Shown here piece after piece: positions 10,759 to 23,164 of a stretch of 64,000 nt of DNA (position 1 is the stretch's first letter; each line of letters begins with the position of its first letter). The notes beneath the pieces are model-generated. The model saw only the letters and a program-made list of their open reading frames with translations, had not been told where the DNA came from and searched no databases. The translations under genes were made by a program, and so were the position numbers. The DNA comes from Anisus vortex (lineage: Eukaryota; Mollusca; Gastropoda; Planorbidae): assembly GCA_949126835.1 (NCBI GenBank), contig OX421495.1, forward strand, positions 201,001-265,000, read 5' to 3'.

Positions 10759-11461
10759 TGTTACGTCCACAATCCCCTTGTGGCCAGAGCTGTGTAGATC
10801 TTGCTGATAATTCTCGTTAGTCCTAGGGGAGACTTTAATTATTAGTATTTATGTTTCAGTATTACACGAACTCTTCTTATAGTCCTGGGCACAAACTCAG
10901 TATTTGTGTTCCAACATTTCCTTTCTTGGACATTAGAGTAGTAGATAAATCTTATAGTAATGTATACAACACAATAGAATAGTAACTTGACAAGGAAGCT
11001 TCAGTGTAACTGTTGTTGATAGTTTAATTCAGGTGATAAGTTCAATATATACAATATATCTATTATGTACAGTTAGAATAAAATAGTGCAAACACAAACG
11101 TTCTCAAAGGAACATATTTTGAAACTCTCCGTCTTTCAGACAAAACAAATCATTAAATACCATCCGAGTGGTGCAAGGGACAGACCCATTACCAGAAGGG
11201 GTGAAAATCATGGTATCATTACAAAACTCTTAACAAAACGATAGGAACCTCCCCTATTAAATAATGAGTCGTTCCCAGGCCCTGAGAATTTGAGATCAAC
11301 ACAGAATCCCAACATTAAGTAGAATCATTTGTCTTCCCACTAAACGCCAGGCGATCGAAAGCCTAAGCCCCGCCCACAAAATCCTGTTTTAATGAGAAAA
11401 AGAGGGGGAAGAAGAATAAACATTGCGTGTTCCAATTCTTGGAAAAACAATATATATGACA
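10759..11461 (-). repeat. 5' LTR of the defective Gmr1-like element
   Basis: This is a 703-bp direct repeat of 4536-5239 with the same TG...CA ends. On the minus strand it precedes the PBS and gag, so it is the promoter-bearing LTR. It is followed on its outer side by ATAT (11462-11465). Confidence 0.92.
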
Positions 11462-12359
11462 ATATATAGCATACATAATATCCTAGGTACATTGTCCAAC
11501 AATATAAACAGCAAAGATTAAGATTTAGATACAGACTTAGGGTCGAAGCCTTCACAAAGGCCTCGGAGGGGCCCAGACGGGACCCACTCCGCTTCACGAC
11601 CACCTAGGTAGACTGTTCCGAAAACTCTACATTCTCAATCTATAACTAAAAGCATTAATATTAATAGTCACATGATATAAAATGGGAGGATAGGGGGAAA
11701 TGCACACGTTTAGTCTGATTGACAGGAGTAGGGAAAGCATGGAGAGAGGGGTGGGGGATGGTGGGTGCGAGTGGCGGTGAGGGGGGAGGGGCGAAGAGGC
11801 GGTCAGCCATCCAAGGTAATTCTTATTTTCCGGCGGCGCCTTTGTTTAAGCAACCAAGGGGGTTTTGACCAGGGAACGAGCCCTTAGAGGTCTATTTTCA
11901 TATACATGTTATAAGTGAGAAGGGACGGGGGGGGCGAAGGTCAGAGACGGTGGGCTCAGGAATGACCTTGACCTGTTTCTCGATCGTCCGTGGTACGGGG
12001 GGGGGGGGGCGAGACGCAACCATGTTACACAATTTAGAATGGTGGGCATGATGTAGACTTAGTAACAATGACAATATACATGAATGGAAACTAAAGTCAA
12101 TATAAGTAATATATTTATGGGCATGCAGAACATATACATATATGTAAATAAAATTCAATGCAAGCTAAATACTTTAATGTTAAATATAGGAGATAGAAAG
12201 GAAAGACACATTCTTACTCCAATCAGACATGCAAGATTGTGGCACTTAATGTCAGTGGTTTGTACGTACAGATGATATATGATTATAGTATCTTATAAGA
12301 GCGGATTACATCTAAGACCTTCCTTAGTTGCGTGTGACGTTAATCTTCTCCCGAAACGC
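11462..12359. other. Unique DNA with G-rich tracts, no gene seen
   Basis: No coding region was recognised. Bases about 11735-11800 carry several runs of three to six G separated by short spacers, and about 11994-12010 is an uninterrupted G run. Both are candidate G-quadruplex formers on the + strand by inspection. Confidence 0.5.
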
Positions 12360-12866
12360 CACAGCCGTTCTACTAAGCGGTAGCGCCGACCTACTCAGCG
12401 GTATCGCTAACCTTCTCAGCGTTAGCCCGACCTGCTCAGCGGTAGGGCCGACGCGCTCAGCGGTAGCGCCGACCTACTCAGCATTAGCGCTGACGCGCTC
12501 AGCGGTAGCGCCGATCTACTTAGCGGTAGCGCCAACCTACTTAGCGGTAGCGCCGACCTACTCAGCGGTAGCGCCAACCTACTCAGCGGTAGCGCCGACG
12601 CACTCAGCGGTAGCGCCGACGCACTCAACGGTACCGCCGACGCACTCAGCGGTACTGCCGACGCACTCAGCGGTAGCGCCGACCTTTTCAGCGGTAGCGC
12701 CGACCTTTTCAGCGGTGGCGCCGACCTACTCAGCTGTAGCGCCGACCTTTTCAGCGGTAGCGCCGAACTACTCAGCGGTAGCGCCGACGCGCTCAGCGGT
12801 AGCGCCGACCTACTCAGCGGTAGCGCCGACCTACTCAGCAGTTGCGCCGGGGCACTCAGCGGTATC
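12360..12866. repeat. 21-bp minisatellite, second locus
   Basis: About 24 units of the same 21-bp repeat found at 2762-3342, in the same orientation (GGTAGCGCCGACCTACTCAG core). Common variants are GACGCACTC and GACCTTTTC. Frames read as VAPTYSA heptads; this is a period effect and not a gene. Confidence 0.93.
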
Positions 12867-14900
12867 TTTGTTGGAATTAGTCTACAAATATCTTTATTGG
12901 ATGTAGACTAGAGATATCTTTGCTGGAATAAGTCTAGATATATCTTTGTTGGAAGTAGACTATAGATATCTTTGCTGGAAGTAAACTAGAGATATCTTTG
13001 TTGGAATTAGTCTAGAGATATCTTTGTTGGAATTAGTCTATAGATATCTTTCTTGGAAGTCGACTAGATATATCTTTGTTGGAAGTAAACTAGAGATATC
13101 TTTGTTGGAATTAGTTTAGAGATATCTTTGTTGGAAGTAGTCTAGAGATATCTTTGTTGGTTGTAAACTAGAGATATCTTTGTTGGAATTAGTCTAGAGA
13201 TATCTTTGTTGGAAGTAGACTAGATATATCTTTGTTGGAAGTAAACTAGAGATATCTTTGTTGGAATTAGTCTATAGATCATTTTTGTTGGAAGTAGACT
13301 AGAGATATCTTTGTTGGAAGTAGACTAGAGATATCTTTGTTGGAAGTAGACTATATATATTTTTACTGGAAGTAAAATAGAGATATCTTTGTTGGAAGTA
13401 GACTGGAGATATCTTTGTTGGAATTAGTCTAGAGATATCTTTGTATGAAGTAGACTAAATATATTGTTGCTGGAAGTAAAATAGAGATATCTTTGTTGGG
13501 ATTAGTCTAGAGATATCTTTGTTGGATATAGACTAGAGATATATTTGTTGAAAGTAAACTAGTGATATCTTTGATGGAAGTAGACTTGAGATATCTTTGT
13601 TGGAAGTGGACTAGAGATATCTTTGTTGGAATTAGTCTAGAGATATCTTTTTGGAAGTAAATTAGAGATATCATTGTTGGAAGTCGACTAGAGATATCTT
13701 TGTTTGAATTAGTCTAGAGATATCTTTGTTGGAAGTAGACTATAGATATCTTTGCTGGAAGTAAACTAGAGATATCTTTGTTGGAATTAGTCTAGAGATA
13801 TCTTTGTTGGAATTAGTCTAGAGATATCTTTCTTGAAAGTCGACTAGATATATCTTTGTTGGAAGTAAACTAGAGATATCTTTGTTGGAATTAGTCTAGA
13901 GATATCTTTCTTGGAAGTCGACTAGAAATATCTTTGTTGGAAGTAAACTAGAAATATCTTTGTGGGAATTAGTCTAGAGATATCTTTGTTAGAAGTAGAC
14001 TAGAGATATCTTTGTTGGAAGTAGACTAGAGATATCTTTGTTGGAATTAGTCTAGAGATATCTCTGTTGGAAGTAGACAAGAGATATATTTGTTGGAATT
14101 AGTTTAGAGATATCTTTGTTAGAAGTAGACTAGAGATATATTTGTTGGAATTAGTCTAGAGATATCTTTGTTGGAAGTAGACTAGAGATATCTTTGTTGG
14201 AAGTAGTCTAGAGATATCTTTGTTGGAAGTAGACTAGAGATATATTTGTTGGAATTAGTCAAGAGATATCTTTGTTGGAAGTAGACTAGAGATATCTTTG
14301 TTGAAAGTAGTCTAGAGATATCTTTGTTGGAATAAGTCAAGAGATATATTTGTTGGACGTAGAATAGATATATTTTTGTTAGAATTAGTCTAGAGATATC
14401 TTTGTTGGAAGTAGACTAGAGATATCTTTGTTGGAATTAGTCTAGAGATATATTTGTTGGACGTAGAATAGACATATCTTTGTTGGAAGTAGACTAGAGA
14501 TATCTTTGTTGGAAGTAGACTAGAGATATATTTGTTGAAATTAGTCTAGTATCTTTGTTGGAAGTAGACTAGAGCTATCTTTGTTGGAATTAGTCTAGAG
14601 ATATATTAGTTGGACGTAGAATAGACATATCTTTGTTGGAATTAGTCTAGAGATATATTTGTTGGACGTAGAATAGACATATCTTTGTTGGAATTAGTCT
14701 AGAGATATCTTTGTTGGAAGTAGACTAGAGATATATTTGTTGAAGTTAGTCTAGAGATATCTTTGTTGGAAGTAAACTAGAGATATCTTTGTTGGAAGTA
14801 GACTAGAGATATCTTTGTTGGGATTAATCTAGAGATATCTTTGTTGGAAATAGACGAGAGATATCTTTGTTGGAAGTATACAAGAGATATCTTTGTTGGA
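12867..14900. repeat. 26-bp minisatellite, main block
   Basis: Nearly 80 units of 26 bp built on AGATATCTTTGTTGGAA followed by either TTAGTCTAG or GTAGACTAG. The two unit types are intermixed, and neighbouring units carry the inverted half sites TAGTCTAGA and TCTAGACTA. The array resumes at 16143 after a LINE insertion. Confidence 0.95.
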
Positions 14901-16142
14901 CAACGGAGAGATGTCTGAACCCTTCCCAAATGACAAATGGCGTCAAGCAGGGATGCGTTAGTTCTCCAACACTGTTTAGTCTAATGTTCACAGCCATGCT
15001 CTGTGATGCATTTAGGGATGAACGTGAGGGTGTAGATATAAGGTAACGCACTGATGGCGAGCTGTTCAACCTTAGGAGACTCAAAGCAAAAACAAAAGTT
15101 AAGTCTGACACCATTCATGACTTACTATTTTTCGACGACTGTGCTCTCAATGCCGGCTCTGAAGCTGATCTGAAACATAGTGTTGACAAATTTTCCAGTG
15201 CATGCTCAAACTTTGGACTTACCATCAGCACAAAGAAGACAGAAGTCCTGTACCAACCAGCTCCTGGAAAGCCCCACGTCGAGCCAAACATCACTATCAA
15301 TGGTGAAAAAATCAACACAGTAAACCGCTTTACGTACCTTGGTAGTACACTGTCTCAGTGTGTTGTCAATTATGATGAAGTAAACCTCCGTATCTCAAAA
15401 GCTACTGCAACCTTTGGAAGTCTGTACAAAAATGCTTGGAGCAGAAGGGGCATTAGCACCCAAACCAAAATAAAAGTCTACAGAGCAGTCGTGCTCCCTA
15501 CTTTACTATATGCATGTGAGACTTGGACTGTTTACCAACGACATGCTAAGCTCCTAAATCACTTCCACACAAAAAGCCTGAGAAAAATCCTAAATATCAA
15601 ATGGCAGGACAAAATTCCAGACTCTGAGGTACTTGCCAGGGCAGGACTCCCAAGCATCCACACAAGTCTGATGCAGTCTCAACTTCGTTGGGCAGGGCAT
15701 GTTATACGCATGCCAGACTGCCGTCTTCCAAAGAGGCTCTTCTATGGCGAGCTACAAAAACGGTCAGCGAGCTCGTGGAGGTCCAAAAAAGCGCTATAAA
15801 GACACCCTCAAGGCATCACTCAAAGCGTTTTCTATTAAAGACGACTCCTGGGAGGTGACAGCCAAAGACAGTGCCTCATGGCGCTCAGCGCCCCATAAAG
15901 GAGCATCTTTTTGCGAAGAGCAAAAACAGAGAGCAGCTGAGTCTAAGAAGCAAGACAGGAAAATTCGTGCCCTAGAGCTCACTGTCGACGTTCCTACCTT
16001 CCCCTGTACAGTTTGCAGTCGTACCTTCCGAGCAAGGATAGGCCTCATTAGCCACATGAAAATCCATCGCACAGCCACACCCCAAACTTCATAGGACGAC
16101 AAAAATGGTCATTGTCGAACACGACGGACGAACAACAACAAC
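14901..16142 (+). pseudogene. 5'-truncated non-LTR retrotransposon (RT palm to C-terminal zinc finger)
   Basis: The fragment begins in reverse transcriptase at the NGVKQGC block. It continues through LLFFDDC, which holds the catalytic Asp pair at 15133-15138, then GLTISTKKTEV, YLGSTLS, LLYACETWTVY and LRWAGHVIRMPD. It ends in a Cys-X2-Cys-X12-His-X3-His finger just before a stop near 16092-16094. Breaks are a frame change near 14927-14931, an in-frame TAA near 15042 and a frame change near 15757. The 3' end is a short CAACAACAAC tail. It sits inside the 26-bp satellite with both flanks continuing the satellite phase. Clade not assigned. Confidence 0.9.
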
Positions 16143-16365
16143 ATTAGTCTAGAGATATCTTTGTTGGAAGTAGACTAGAGATATTATATTATCTTTGTTG
16201 GTATTAGTCTAGAGATATATTTGATAGAATTAGTCTAGAGATATCTTTGTTGAAAGTAGACTAAATATATCTTTGCTGGAATTGGTCTAGAGATATCTTT
16301 GTTGGAAGTAGACTAGAGATATCTTTGTTGGAAGTATACTAGATATATATCTGTTGGAAAAAGAC
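16143..16365. repeat. 26-bp minisatellite, distal block
   Basis: Eight or so more diverged units of the 26-bp repeat continue in phase from 14900, as if the LINE had been dropped into one unit. Confidence 0.9.
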
Positions 16366-16530
16366 TAAATCGAGTATTCTTACTTCTTACTAAATCTAGT
16401 ATTCTTACTCCTTACAAAATCTAGTAAGCTCTTATACTTACTTCTTAATAAAGCTAGTATTCTTACTCCTCATTAAATCTAGTGTTCTTACTTCTTACTA
16501 AATCTAGTATTCTTACTCCTAACTATGTTT
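16366..16530. repeat. About 25-bp tandem repeat
   Basis: Six degenerate units with core TTCTTACTCCTTACTAAATC and TAGTA follow the 26-bp array. Confidence 0.8.
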
Positions 16531-16998
16531 TTGTTACCTGAGGCTCAGATCTATACTTGCCCAGCCCCTTCCCCCCCCCCTCCCTCCCACAGCCCCACTA
16601 CCGACCAACAACACATATCTAACTGGCTGTGAGTAATGTCCCCTTATATCAGGTTGTCAAACAACCAAACGCTGACTGTCCATACTTTGTACAAGGTAAT
16701 ATGTAAACAAACAGGCAGGAGAAAACTTCGATAAACAACGCGAACTAATTGTTAAAAACACAGTGGAGAGAGAGGTTACTGGTATGTTTGTTAGTTTTTG
16801 TTAAAACTTTTGTTCTTAGATGAATGTTTATTGGTTTTAGTCGCAATTACCTTTTGGAAATATTTTTATATCTTCCGGTGAGTACTAAATATTATATAAT
16901 TAGGCATTTTGTAAAAAAGTGTATCATTATTTCTACCTTACCTCGATTTCTCACACCGCCTTATCCCCCACCCCCTTTTTTGTTTTCTTTCTCTTTCT
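16531..16998. other. Unique DNA, no gene seen
   Basis: Contains a C-rich run at about 16568-16590 and pyrimidine-rich DNA at 16950-17000. Nothing coding was recognised. Confidence 0.5.
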
Positions 16999-17993
16999 GT
17001 CTATCTGTGTTTACCTGCTGGTGTAAATTTGTAAATTTCTATCTGTGTTTACCTGCTAGTGTAAATTTGTAAATTTCTATCTGTGTTTACCTGCTGGTGT
17101 AAATTTGTAAATTTCTATCTGTGTTTACCTGCTGGTGTAAATTTGTAAATTTCTATCTGTGTTTACCTGCTGGTGTAAATTTGTAAATTTCTATCTGTGT
17201 TTACCTGCTGGTGTAAATTTGTAAATTTCTATCTGTGTTTACCTGCTGGTGTAAATTTGTAAATTTCTATCTGTGTTTACCTGCTGGTGTAAATTTGTAA
17301 ATTTCTATCTGTGTTTACCTGCTGGTGTAAATTTGTAAATTTCTATCTGTGTTTAACTGCTGGTGTAAATTTGTAAATTTCTATCTGTGTTTACCTGCTG
17401 GTGTAAATTTGTAAATTTCTATCTGTGTTTACTTGCTGGTGTAAATTTGTAAATTTCTATCTGTGTTTACCTGCTGGTGTAAATTTGTAAATTTCTATCT
17501 GTGTTTACCTGCTGGTGTAAATTTGTAAATTTCTATCTGTGTTTACCTGCTGGTGTAAATTTGTAAATTTCTATCTGTGTTTACCTGCTGGTGTAAATTT
17601 GTAAATTTCTATCTGTGTTTAACTGCTGGTGTAAATTTGTAAATTTCTATCTGTGTTTACCTGCTGGTGTAAATTTGTAAATTTCTATCTGTGTTTACCT
17701 GCTGGTGTAAATTTGTAAATTTCTATCTGTGTTTAACTGCTGGTGTAAATTTGTAAATTTCTATCTGTGTTTACCTGCTGGTGTAAATTTGTAAATTTCT
17801 ATCTGTGTTTACCTGCTGGTGTAAATTTGTAAATTTCTATCTGTGTTTACCTGCTGGTGTAAATTTGTAAATTTATATCTGTGTTTAACTGCTGGTGTAA
17901 ATTTGTAAATTTCTATCTGTGTTTACCTGCTGGTGTAAATTTGTAAATTTCTATCTGTGTTTACCTGCTGGTGTAAATTTGTACATTTCTATC
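16999..17993. repeat. 38-bp minisatellite
   Basis: About 26 very homogeneous units of 38 bp with core TGTTTACCTGCTGGTGTAAA followed by TTTGTAAATTTCTATC. Rare variants are TTAACTGC and TTACTTGC. High homogeneity implies recent expansion. Confidence 0.97.
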
Positions 17994-18500
17994 CGTCAAT
18001 ATATCTAATTATCTTTTTATCTATCAGTCTATCTTTTTGTCTATGTCAGTCTATATCTTTATAGCTATCCGCCTTTCTCCTTTGTCTGTTTGAATATCTG
18101 TTTATCTGCTTCTAAACTATCTGTCACTCTATCTGTCCGCCGGTCTATTTATCGGCCTACGTCTTTGTATCTCTCTCTTTTTGTCTATGAATATATATGC
18201 CTATACATAAACACATCTATCTGTAACTCTGTCTGCTTTTCTGACTGTCTGCTATCCTTTCTGAATGACTGTCTGTTTGTATGTCTTTTGAACTATTAGT
18301 CTGTCGTCTCATATGTCGAGATGTCTTATCTCTCTTGTTATATATATACCTACTGTGTAATCCTCTAACTGTATATGCTGGCATATTTTTATTTCTATGT
18401 ATATCTATATTTCTGTCTGCATCCCTGCATAACTATCTATGTGTCTTTCTGTTTATATTTTGGTCTGTCTATCGTTTCTTCGTTATAACTATTTACTTAC
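17994..18500. repeat. Degenerate pyrimidine-rich simple repeat
   Basis: TCTATCTGTCTG-like low-complexity DNA, probably a decayed tetranucleotide microsatellite. Open frames here are Cys/Leu/Tyr-rich composition artefacts. Confidence 0.7.
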
Positions 18501-19010
18501 TACTTACTTACTGCCCGTAACGCCGTGGGCGCATGGGGCACCAACAGAGTCTTTCCATCTTTCTCTGTCACGTGCGACAATTCCAATCGTAGCCCAGGAG
18601 TGACCAAATTATTTTAATTTCTGCTCCACTGTTTTACGCCAGGTTACTTTTGGTCGACCTCTCTTTCTTTTTCCTTCTGGAGTTCAGTGTAGGGCTGTCT
18701 TGCAGATGGTTCCTTCCTCTCTTCTCATCACATGGCCAATCTATCGCCAACGCTTTTCATTATGATAGTGTCCATGTCTTCGTGATTGCATTGGGACATT
18801 AATTCTTCGTTGGATATTTTCTTTGGCCAGAAAATTTTCAAAATCCTCCTGAGGATTTTCGTGTGAAAAGTCGAAGCTTTGCATGGTCCATTTGTGTCAT
18901 GCGCCAACATTCGGCACCATAAAGAAGGACAGGAAGTACACAGCTGTCATAGAGTTTTAATTTCGTTCTGGTACTATATTGACAGGATATCCAGATGTTG
19001 TTCATGTTGT
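18500..19010 (-). pseudogene. 3' end of a non-LTR retrotransposon, minus strand
   Basis: Read on the minus strand, several frames carry the conserved C-terminal tail of LINE ORF2: LRRILKIFWPKKISNEEL, then a GHVMRRE block, a KRKRGRP(K)VTWR block and a RDRERWK block near the end. It is interrupted by stops and frame changes. The minus-strand 3' end, at 18500-18512 on +, is a short TAAGTA-type tandem tail. The catalytic part of reverse transcriptase is absent, so this is a 5'-truncated dead copy. Confidence 0.85.
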
Positions 19011-20214
19011 TAAATTCAATTCTTGCTTTATTCAGTTATACCTATTCTAATTCTACCCAAATTCCATTATTTAGGTTATTTAGCTATCAGAAGTTACTTA
19101 CAAGAATCACTTACTAACCGTGACTTATTAGTACACAACGTCTCTAGTCCTAATACTATTTGGATTGAAATTCAAGAAACATTTTCCTGACTATAAAACA
19201 ATTCTATAAATAAGATCAGGTAAAATAATTCTATAGATAAGATAAGAAACGTTGCAGCAGCATTTCGCTCCCAATGTTCATATACTTGTGAATTCTCGTT
19301 CTCAATGAGAAACTTTATTAGGTCTCGTTATAACCTGTCAAATACGACTACTTGCTCGTGTAGCTCTCTAAAGGTCACGGAAGATAAACTCTATGTCATC
19401 AATGCACAAGTAGAATTCCCAATGATAATATTTCAAAAGTAGCAGAAAAGCTTTATAGCGGCTTTATAATTGAAACACAAAGGATCTTATAAAGTTTAAC
19501 TTTTTAAATTTCTTTTTTTTTTAAGCGACCATAAACTAATTGAACTTTTTTTTTCTAGTTATTCATATAACGTAACTTCTATTCCTATCAGATGTCCTCT
19601 TTTTATTCGTTGTTATTTCGATATTGTTTTGACAATGAATAAAAGTAATTTTCTCGTAATATAAAGTATTTTTACCGCTGGAGTTGGAGAGAATTTCTTT
19701 TGAGATTTTTTTGAATTTGTTCGCCGAAAGCTTTGGTTTCGGGTATGCACGTGAGAACATTTTTGTCAGCGATTTTGTTGCCTTAAAAGGTTGCCCTTCA
19801 CTATGCGAGATAGTACTTTAATTTGCATTCAACATATTTTATAAACATTGACGTACTGTAATTCTAAAAATATCATGTATATCGTAAGCAACGTAACAAT
19901 TATACAATCTCAAAAGGCGGTATAAATGGCAACTGTACAAAGTTCAATATGAACGGTTCTAGCTAATTTGGTTTAAAAATTACACTAACTGAAGTCATTG
20001 ACATGAAACAATGTCTTTGAAATATATTTTAACTTAAGGTCCATGAGTAAATTCTATTTGGGACCCTTGCAATGAAGCTGTTTGTATTTACTTGTAGAAA
20101 TAGATTTCTTTCGAACGAACAAGTTGTCTATGCATGTGGGGTACCAAAAATCAAAAGGATCTGACTGCAGCCAAGTTTTAGATCTTTAGGTAAAAAGATA
20201 AACCGTTTCCGTTT
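19011..20214. other. Unique AT-rich DNA, no gene seen
   Basis: No coding, RNA or repeat structure was recognised beyond short A/T runs. Confidence 0.5.
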
Positions 20215-21255
20215 TATTTGCAAGGGAAACATCACAAAGTTATACTGGACTACTTAGAATAATTGTAAGGGAAACATCACAAAGTTATACTGGACTACTT
20301 AGAATAATTGTAAGGGAAACATCACAAAGTTATATTGGACTACTTAGAATAATTGTAAGGGAAACATCACAAAGTTATACTGGACTATTTAGAAATATTG
20401 AAAGGGCAACATTGCTAAGTTATATTGAACTACTTAGAATAATTGTAAGGGAAACATTGCTAAGTTATATTGAACTACTTAGAATAATTGCAAGGGAAAC
20501 ATCACAAAGTTATACTGGACTATTTAGAAATATTGAAAGGGAAACATTGCTAAGTTATATTGAACTACTTAGAATAATTGTAAGGGAAACATCACAAAGT
20601 TATACTGGACTATTTAGAAATATTGAAAGGGAAACATTGCTAAGTTATATTGAACTACTTAGAATAATTGCAAGGGAAACATCACAAAGTTATACTGGAC
20701 TATTTAGAAATATTGAAAGGGAAACATTGCTAAGTTATATTGAACTACTTAGAATAATTGCAAGGGAAACATCGCAAAGTTATATTGGACTACTTAGAAT
20801 AATTGCAAGGGAAACATCGCAAAGTTATACTGGACTATTTAGAAATATTGAAAGGGAAACATTGCTAAGTTATATTGAACTACTTAGAATAATTGCAAGG
20901 GAAACATCGCAAAGTTATATTGGACTACTTAGAATAATTGTAAGGGAAACATCGCAAAGTTGTATTGGACTACTTAGAATAATTGCAAGGGAAACATCGC
21001 AAAGTTATATTGGACTACTTAGAATAATTGCAAGGGAAACATCGCAAAGTTATATTGGACTACTTAGAATAATTGCAAGGGAAACATCGCAAAGTTATAT
21101 TGGACTACTTAGAATAATTGCAAGGGAAACATCGCAAAGTTATATTGGACTACTTAGAATAATTGCAAGGGAAACATCGCAAAGTTATATTGGACTACTT
21201 CGAATAATTGCAAGGGAAACATCGCAAAGTTATATTGGACGACTTAGAATAATTG
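20215..21255. repeat. 45-bp minisatellite with open frame
   Basis: About 23 units of 45 bp, core GGGAAACATCACAAAGTTAT followed by an ACTGGACTACTTAGAATAAT block. Two subtypes exist (ACATCRCAAAG and ACATTGCTAAG). They alternate irregularly in the first half; the second half is almost pure ACATCGCAAAG. The period is 15 codons, so a 289-codon frame stays open (20412-21281). No promoter, splice signal or known motif supports translation. Confidence 0.95.
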
Positions 21256-21400
21256 CTCCTTACCCTTTAGACATTGGTTGAATATACAATTTTAAAAAAA
21301 AACTAAAAAAATAAAGCTCCCCCTCCCTTTCAGTAGATTAAATAGTTTACCGAATTGACCACCGCTTATGTCCAACTAGTAAATATGTTATATGTATATG

Positions 21401-21452
<52 letters not shown>

Positions 21453-22050
21453 CCCTTTTTTCCGATTCCATATTTATCACTGTGTGAGTTTGGGCATTGT
21501 TGTCTTTGCCATTGTTGTCGTTGCCATTGTTTTACGATATCATTTTACTGATTCCATTTTACCGCAGTAGAACGTTTTTCCCTTTTTAAAGTTGACATTT
21601 TATTATTGTCATTTCTATTTATACAAATTTATTTTCAGTGACTCATACTATATGTATGTAAATATCTCGGTAATTGAATACCAACACTGTGAAAGATTAC
21701 GCCAAAGCTTTGACAAGAAATTGTATCCCAGGAACTAAATTTACTGTCATTGTGTTAGACGACTACTGTAACACTGATACCCTTCTAAAATTTCCTTTTC
21801 TCCTCTGACAATAATGTATTGTTCGAAAGTACAAACAATGGTCACTCATGTCACAATGTCATTCCAGAACTTTTAACTATATTTTAAAAATAGATATCTA
21901 ATAAAAATATTAAAATACGCAGAAACAATTAAGATTTCTTTTTTTTTAAATACAAGGACAAAGCCATAAACATTTTATTTTTTCCAAGTGTTATTTGGGA
22001 AAGGAATAGGTTGCCTGATTTACTGATATTAGAACATTGGTTAGAATGCT
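21256..22050. other. Unique AT-rich DNA with a (TA)n microsatellite
   Basis: A TATG/TA microsatellite lies at about 21389-21450. The remainder shows no gene. Confidence 0.6.
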
Positions 22051-22620
22051 CAGGCCTTCAACAAACTGGGAAAAATATGGAAGTCATCCTCTATGCAACT
22101 AAGAACAAAACTGAAACTATACAAGTCAAATGTACGCTCTGTCCTTCTCTATGCTGCAGAGACCTGGAAGATCAATATCAAAATTGAAAGCCGCCTTAGA
22201 GGGTTTGAAGGAAGATGTCTCCGACGTATACTAAAGATTAACTGGGAAGAGCACATTTCCAACAATGAAGTCCGCAAGAGAACTGGAATAAACTTTATCA
22301 TCAAAGAAATCATGAAAAGAGGATGGAGATGGCTGGGTCACATCCTCCGCATGGACAAAAAGAGGCTCCTAAGCCGCGCATTGAAATGGACACCACCAGG
22401 AAAAAGGCGAAGGGGGCGGCTAATGGGAACGTGGAGGAGGACAATGGACGAGGAAGCAAAGGCCACCAATAAAACATGGCATGAAATCCGATGGGTCGCT
22501 CAGGATAGGGAGGCCTGGCCTAACGGAACTTTGTTGCTGCCTTATGCTCCACGGGGAGCGATAAAGACTAGGAGAGGTTAGAATGCAAGACCTAAGAAAA
22601 GCGACAGAAACAAAAATATT
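22051..22620 (+). pseudogene. 5'-truncated non-LTR retrotransposon C-terminal fragment
   Basis: An open frame to the TAG at 22579-22581 reads as the C-terminal third of a LINE ORF2: a FNKLGKIW block, LRTKLKLYKSNV, LLYAAETW, LRRILKINWEEHISNNEV, WRWLGHILRMD and a GKRRRGR block, ending in a RDREAW-like block. The reverse-transcriptase catalytic core is missing. Its tail resembles but does not equal the copy at 18500-19010, so at least two related LINE families have left fragments here. Confidence 0.88.
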
Positions 22621-23160
22621 CGTTATTTAGAACCAACATCTGAAAAAATGTATAAAAGAATAGGATAACATCTTAAACATCTAAGCTTGACAATTCTGCA
22701 GGTCGGCCAAAATGGCTGGGATGTTATTTAGACTCAAACAGTGTAGCGTGTACATACACTGCAAGGAAGTAGTTCACGGTCTTACTCTAGAAAAAAACTA
22801 AAAAAAACTATGAACAGGGTTTAGCAAGCCTTTATTGTATAACTTGGATGTTTGCGAGTATACACAGTAAACTACAGTTAGTCAAAATACATATAGCTCT
22901 AAACAATATCTGCCTTGCCACTAATTGTGACTATTTAAACTTTCAGCAGGTTTCGGGTTTGAAAACATAGAGGATGTTCTTGATTCTACGCTTCTCTGTT
23001 ATGTACCTGAAATTAGTAAGGGCAAATTATACAGAACGACTGGGATTCGTGCAGTCAACACAATCCACTTCAAATTTTTGGTCACGAAAACTTGCTAAAT
23101 AGATATGATAATTGATTCACTAGACCTATGTTTCAAAGAGATAATTTCATAGAAATATAC
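22621..23160. other. Unique DNA, no gene seen
   Basis: AT-rich. Nothing recognisable apart from short A runs. Confidence 0.5.
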
Positions 23161-23164
23161 TATT

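Larger units (their letters stand above)
4536..11461 (-). mobile_element. Gmr1-like Ty3/Gypsy-superfamily LTR retrotransposon, defective copy
   Basis: The full-length 6.9-kb insertion has LTRs at 4536-5239 and 10759-11461 that begin TG and end CA on the + strand. ATAT lies on both outer sides (4532-4535 and 11462-11465), a 4-bp target duplication. The coding strand is minus, so the 5' LTR is the right-hand one. Reading leftwards come a PBS region in three tandem copies, gag with a zinc knuckle, protease, integrase, then only the start of reverse transcriptase and the last codons of RNase H. Integrase upstream of reverse transcriptase is the Gmr1-type order. The copy is broken by an in-frame TGA and by an internal deletion. 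The LTRs differ at about six positions by eye, so the insertion is fairly young. Confidence 0.9.
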
